Source: Lachnospiraceae bacterium (lineage in GTDB: Bacteria > Bacillota > Clostridia > Lachnospirales > Lachnospiraceae). From it: a stretch of DNA of 6,669 bases. The stretch spans positions 1 to 6,669 of the forward strand of contig JAJQGR010000268.1 in NCBI GenBank assembly GCA_021200345.1, given 5' to 3'. Under the pieces are notes generated by a model. The model made no database searches. It saw only the letters and a program-made list of their open reading frames with translations, and had not been told where the DNA came from. Of this stretch, positions 6,549-6,669 are shown one piece after another; the stretch's first letter is position 1; the number at the start of each line of letters is the position of its first letter. The translations under genes and the position numbers were made by a program.

Positions 6549-6669
6549 TTAAACCGTCCAGCCTCCATCCAGCGTGATAATCTGCCCGGTCAGATATTCC
6601 GGCGCGCAGGCAAGCTGCAGACATAAAGCCGCTGCCTCCTCAGGCCGTCCCATTCGGTCAGCGGGGATT
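6549..6669 (-). CDS. Short-chain dehydrogenase/reductase (SDR), C-terminal end
   Basis: Reading the - strand from the window edge gives 39 codons ending at a TAA (complement of 6549-6551); the rest of the gene lies beyond 6669. The fragment holds the standard C-terminal signature of classical SDR enzymes: DRMGRPEEAA, then EYLTGQIITLDGGWTV. This is the same pattern as FabG (3-oxoacyl-ACP reductase), sugar-acid dehydrogenases and related NAD(P)H oxidoreductases. The catalytic Ser-Tyr-Lys residues and the cofactor-binding GxxxGxG motif are outside the window, so the substrate cannot be named. It is transcribed toward ptsI, and the two stop codons are 6 bases apart. Confidence 0.9.
   Translation of the reverse strand, partial: IPADRMGRPEEAAALCLQLACAPEYLTGQIITLDGGWTV

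Overview
The window looks like part of the chromosome of an anaerobic Firmicute, most likely a Lachnospiraceae-type Clostridia. The evidence is strong purine-rich Shine-Dalgarno sites before the downstream genes, balanced GC content in genes with one AT-rich promoter region, a Gram-positive-style ptsH-ptsI pair, and a tandem pair of half-transporter ABC exporters. The taxonomic call is an inference. No rRNA, tRNA, CRISPR array, phage gene or transposase gene was seen.

Layout from left to right, all on the + strand until the last gene. (1) 1-717 is the C-terminal part of a sulfatase-family hydrolase whose start lies outside the window. (2) 745-2523 and 2532-4313 are two ABC exporter half-transporters (membrane domain plus ATPase domain). 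They are arranged as a tightly coupled pair and almost certainly form a heterodimer. The first subunit has Asp in place of the catalytic Glu but a perfect LSGGQ signature. The second has the catalytic Glu but a degenerate signature, so the pair should have one active and one degenerate ATP site. (3) 4314-4628 is a 315-base gap. Its left half is a highly palindromic, non-coding element and its right half is an AT-rich promoter and 5' leader. (4) 4629-4892 (ptsH, HPr) and 4923-6542 (ptsI, Enzyme I) encode the two general proteins of the PEP-dependent sugar phosphotransferase system. (5) On the - strand, 6549-6669 is the C-terminal end of a short-chain dehydrogenase/reductase that converges on ptsI with only 6 bases between stop codons.

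How the genes work together: Enzyme I takes phosphate from PEP on His187 and passes it to His15 of HPr, which feeds sugar-specific EII permeases encoded elsewhere. This HPr has Lys where Ser46 normally sits, so it probably cannot be the HPr-kinase/CcpA signalling form. The ABC pair is an independent export unit, perhaps co-transcribed with the sulfatase.

Most of the window is ordinary core-type gene content. The parts most worth a second look are the palindromic element at 4317-4454, with mutually exclusive base pairings, the Ser46-less HPr, and the asymmetric ATP sites of the ABC pair. I did not find convincing evidence of an undescribed multi-gene system.
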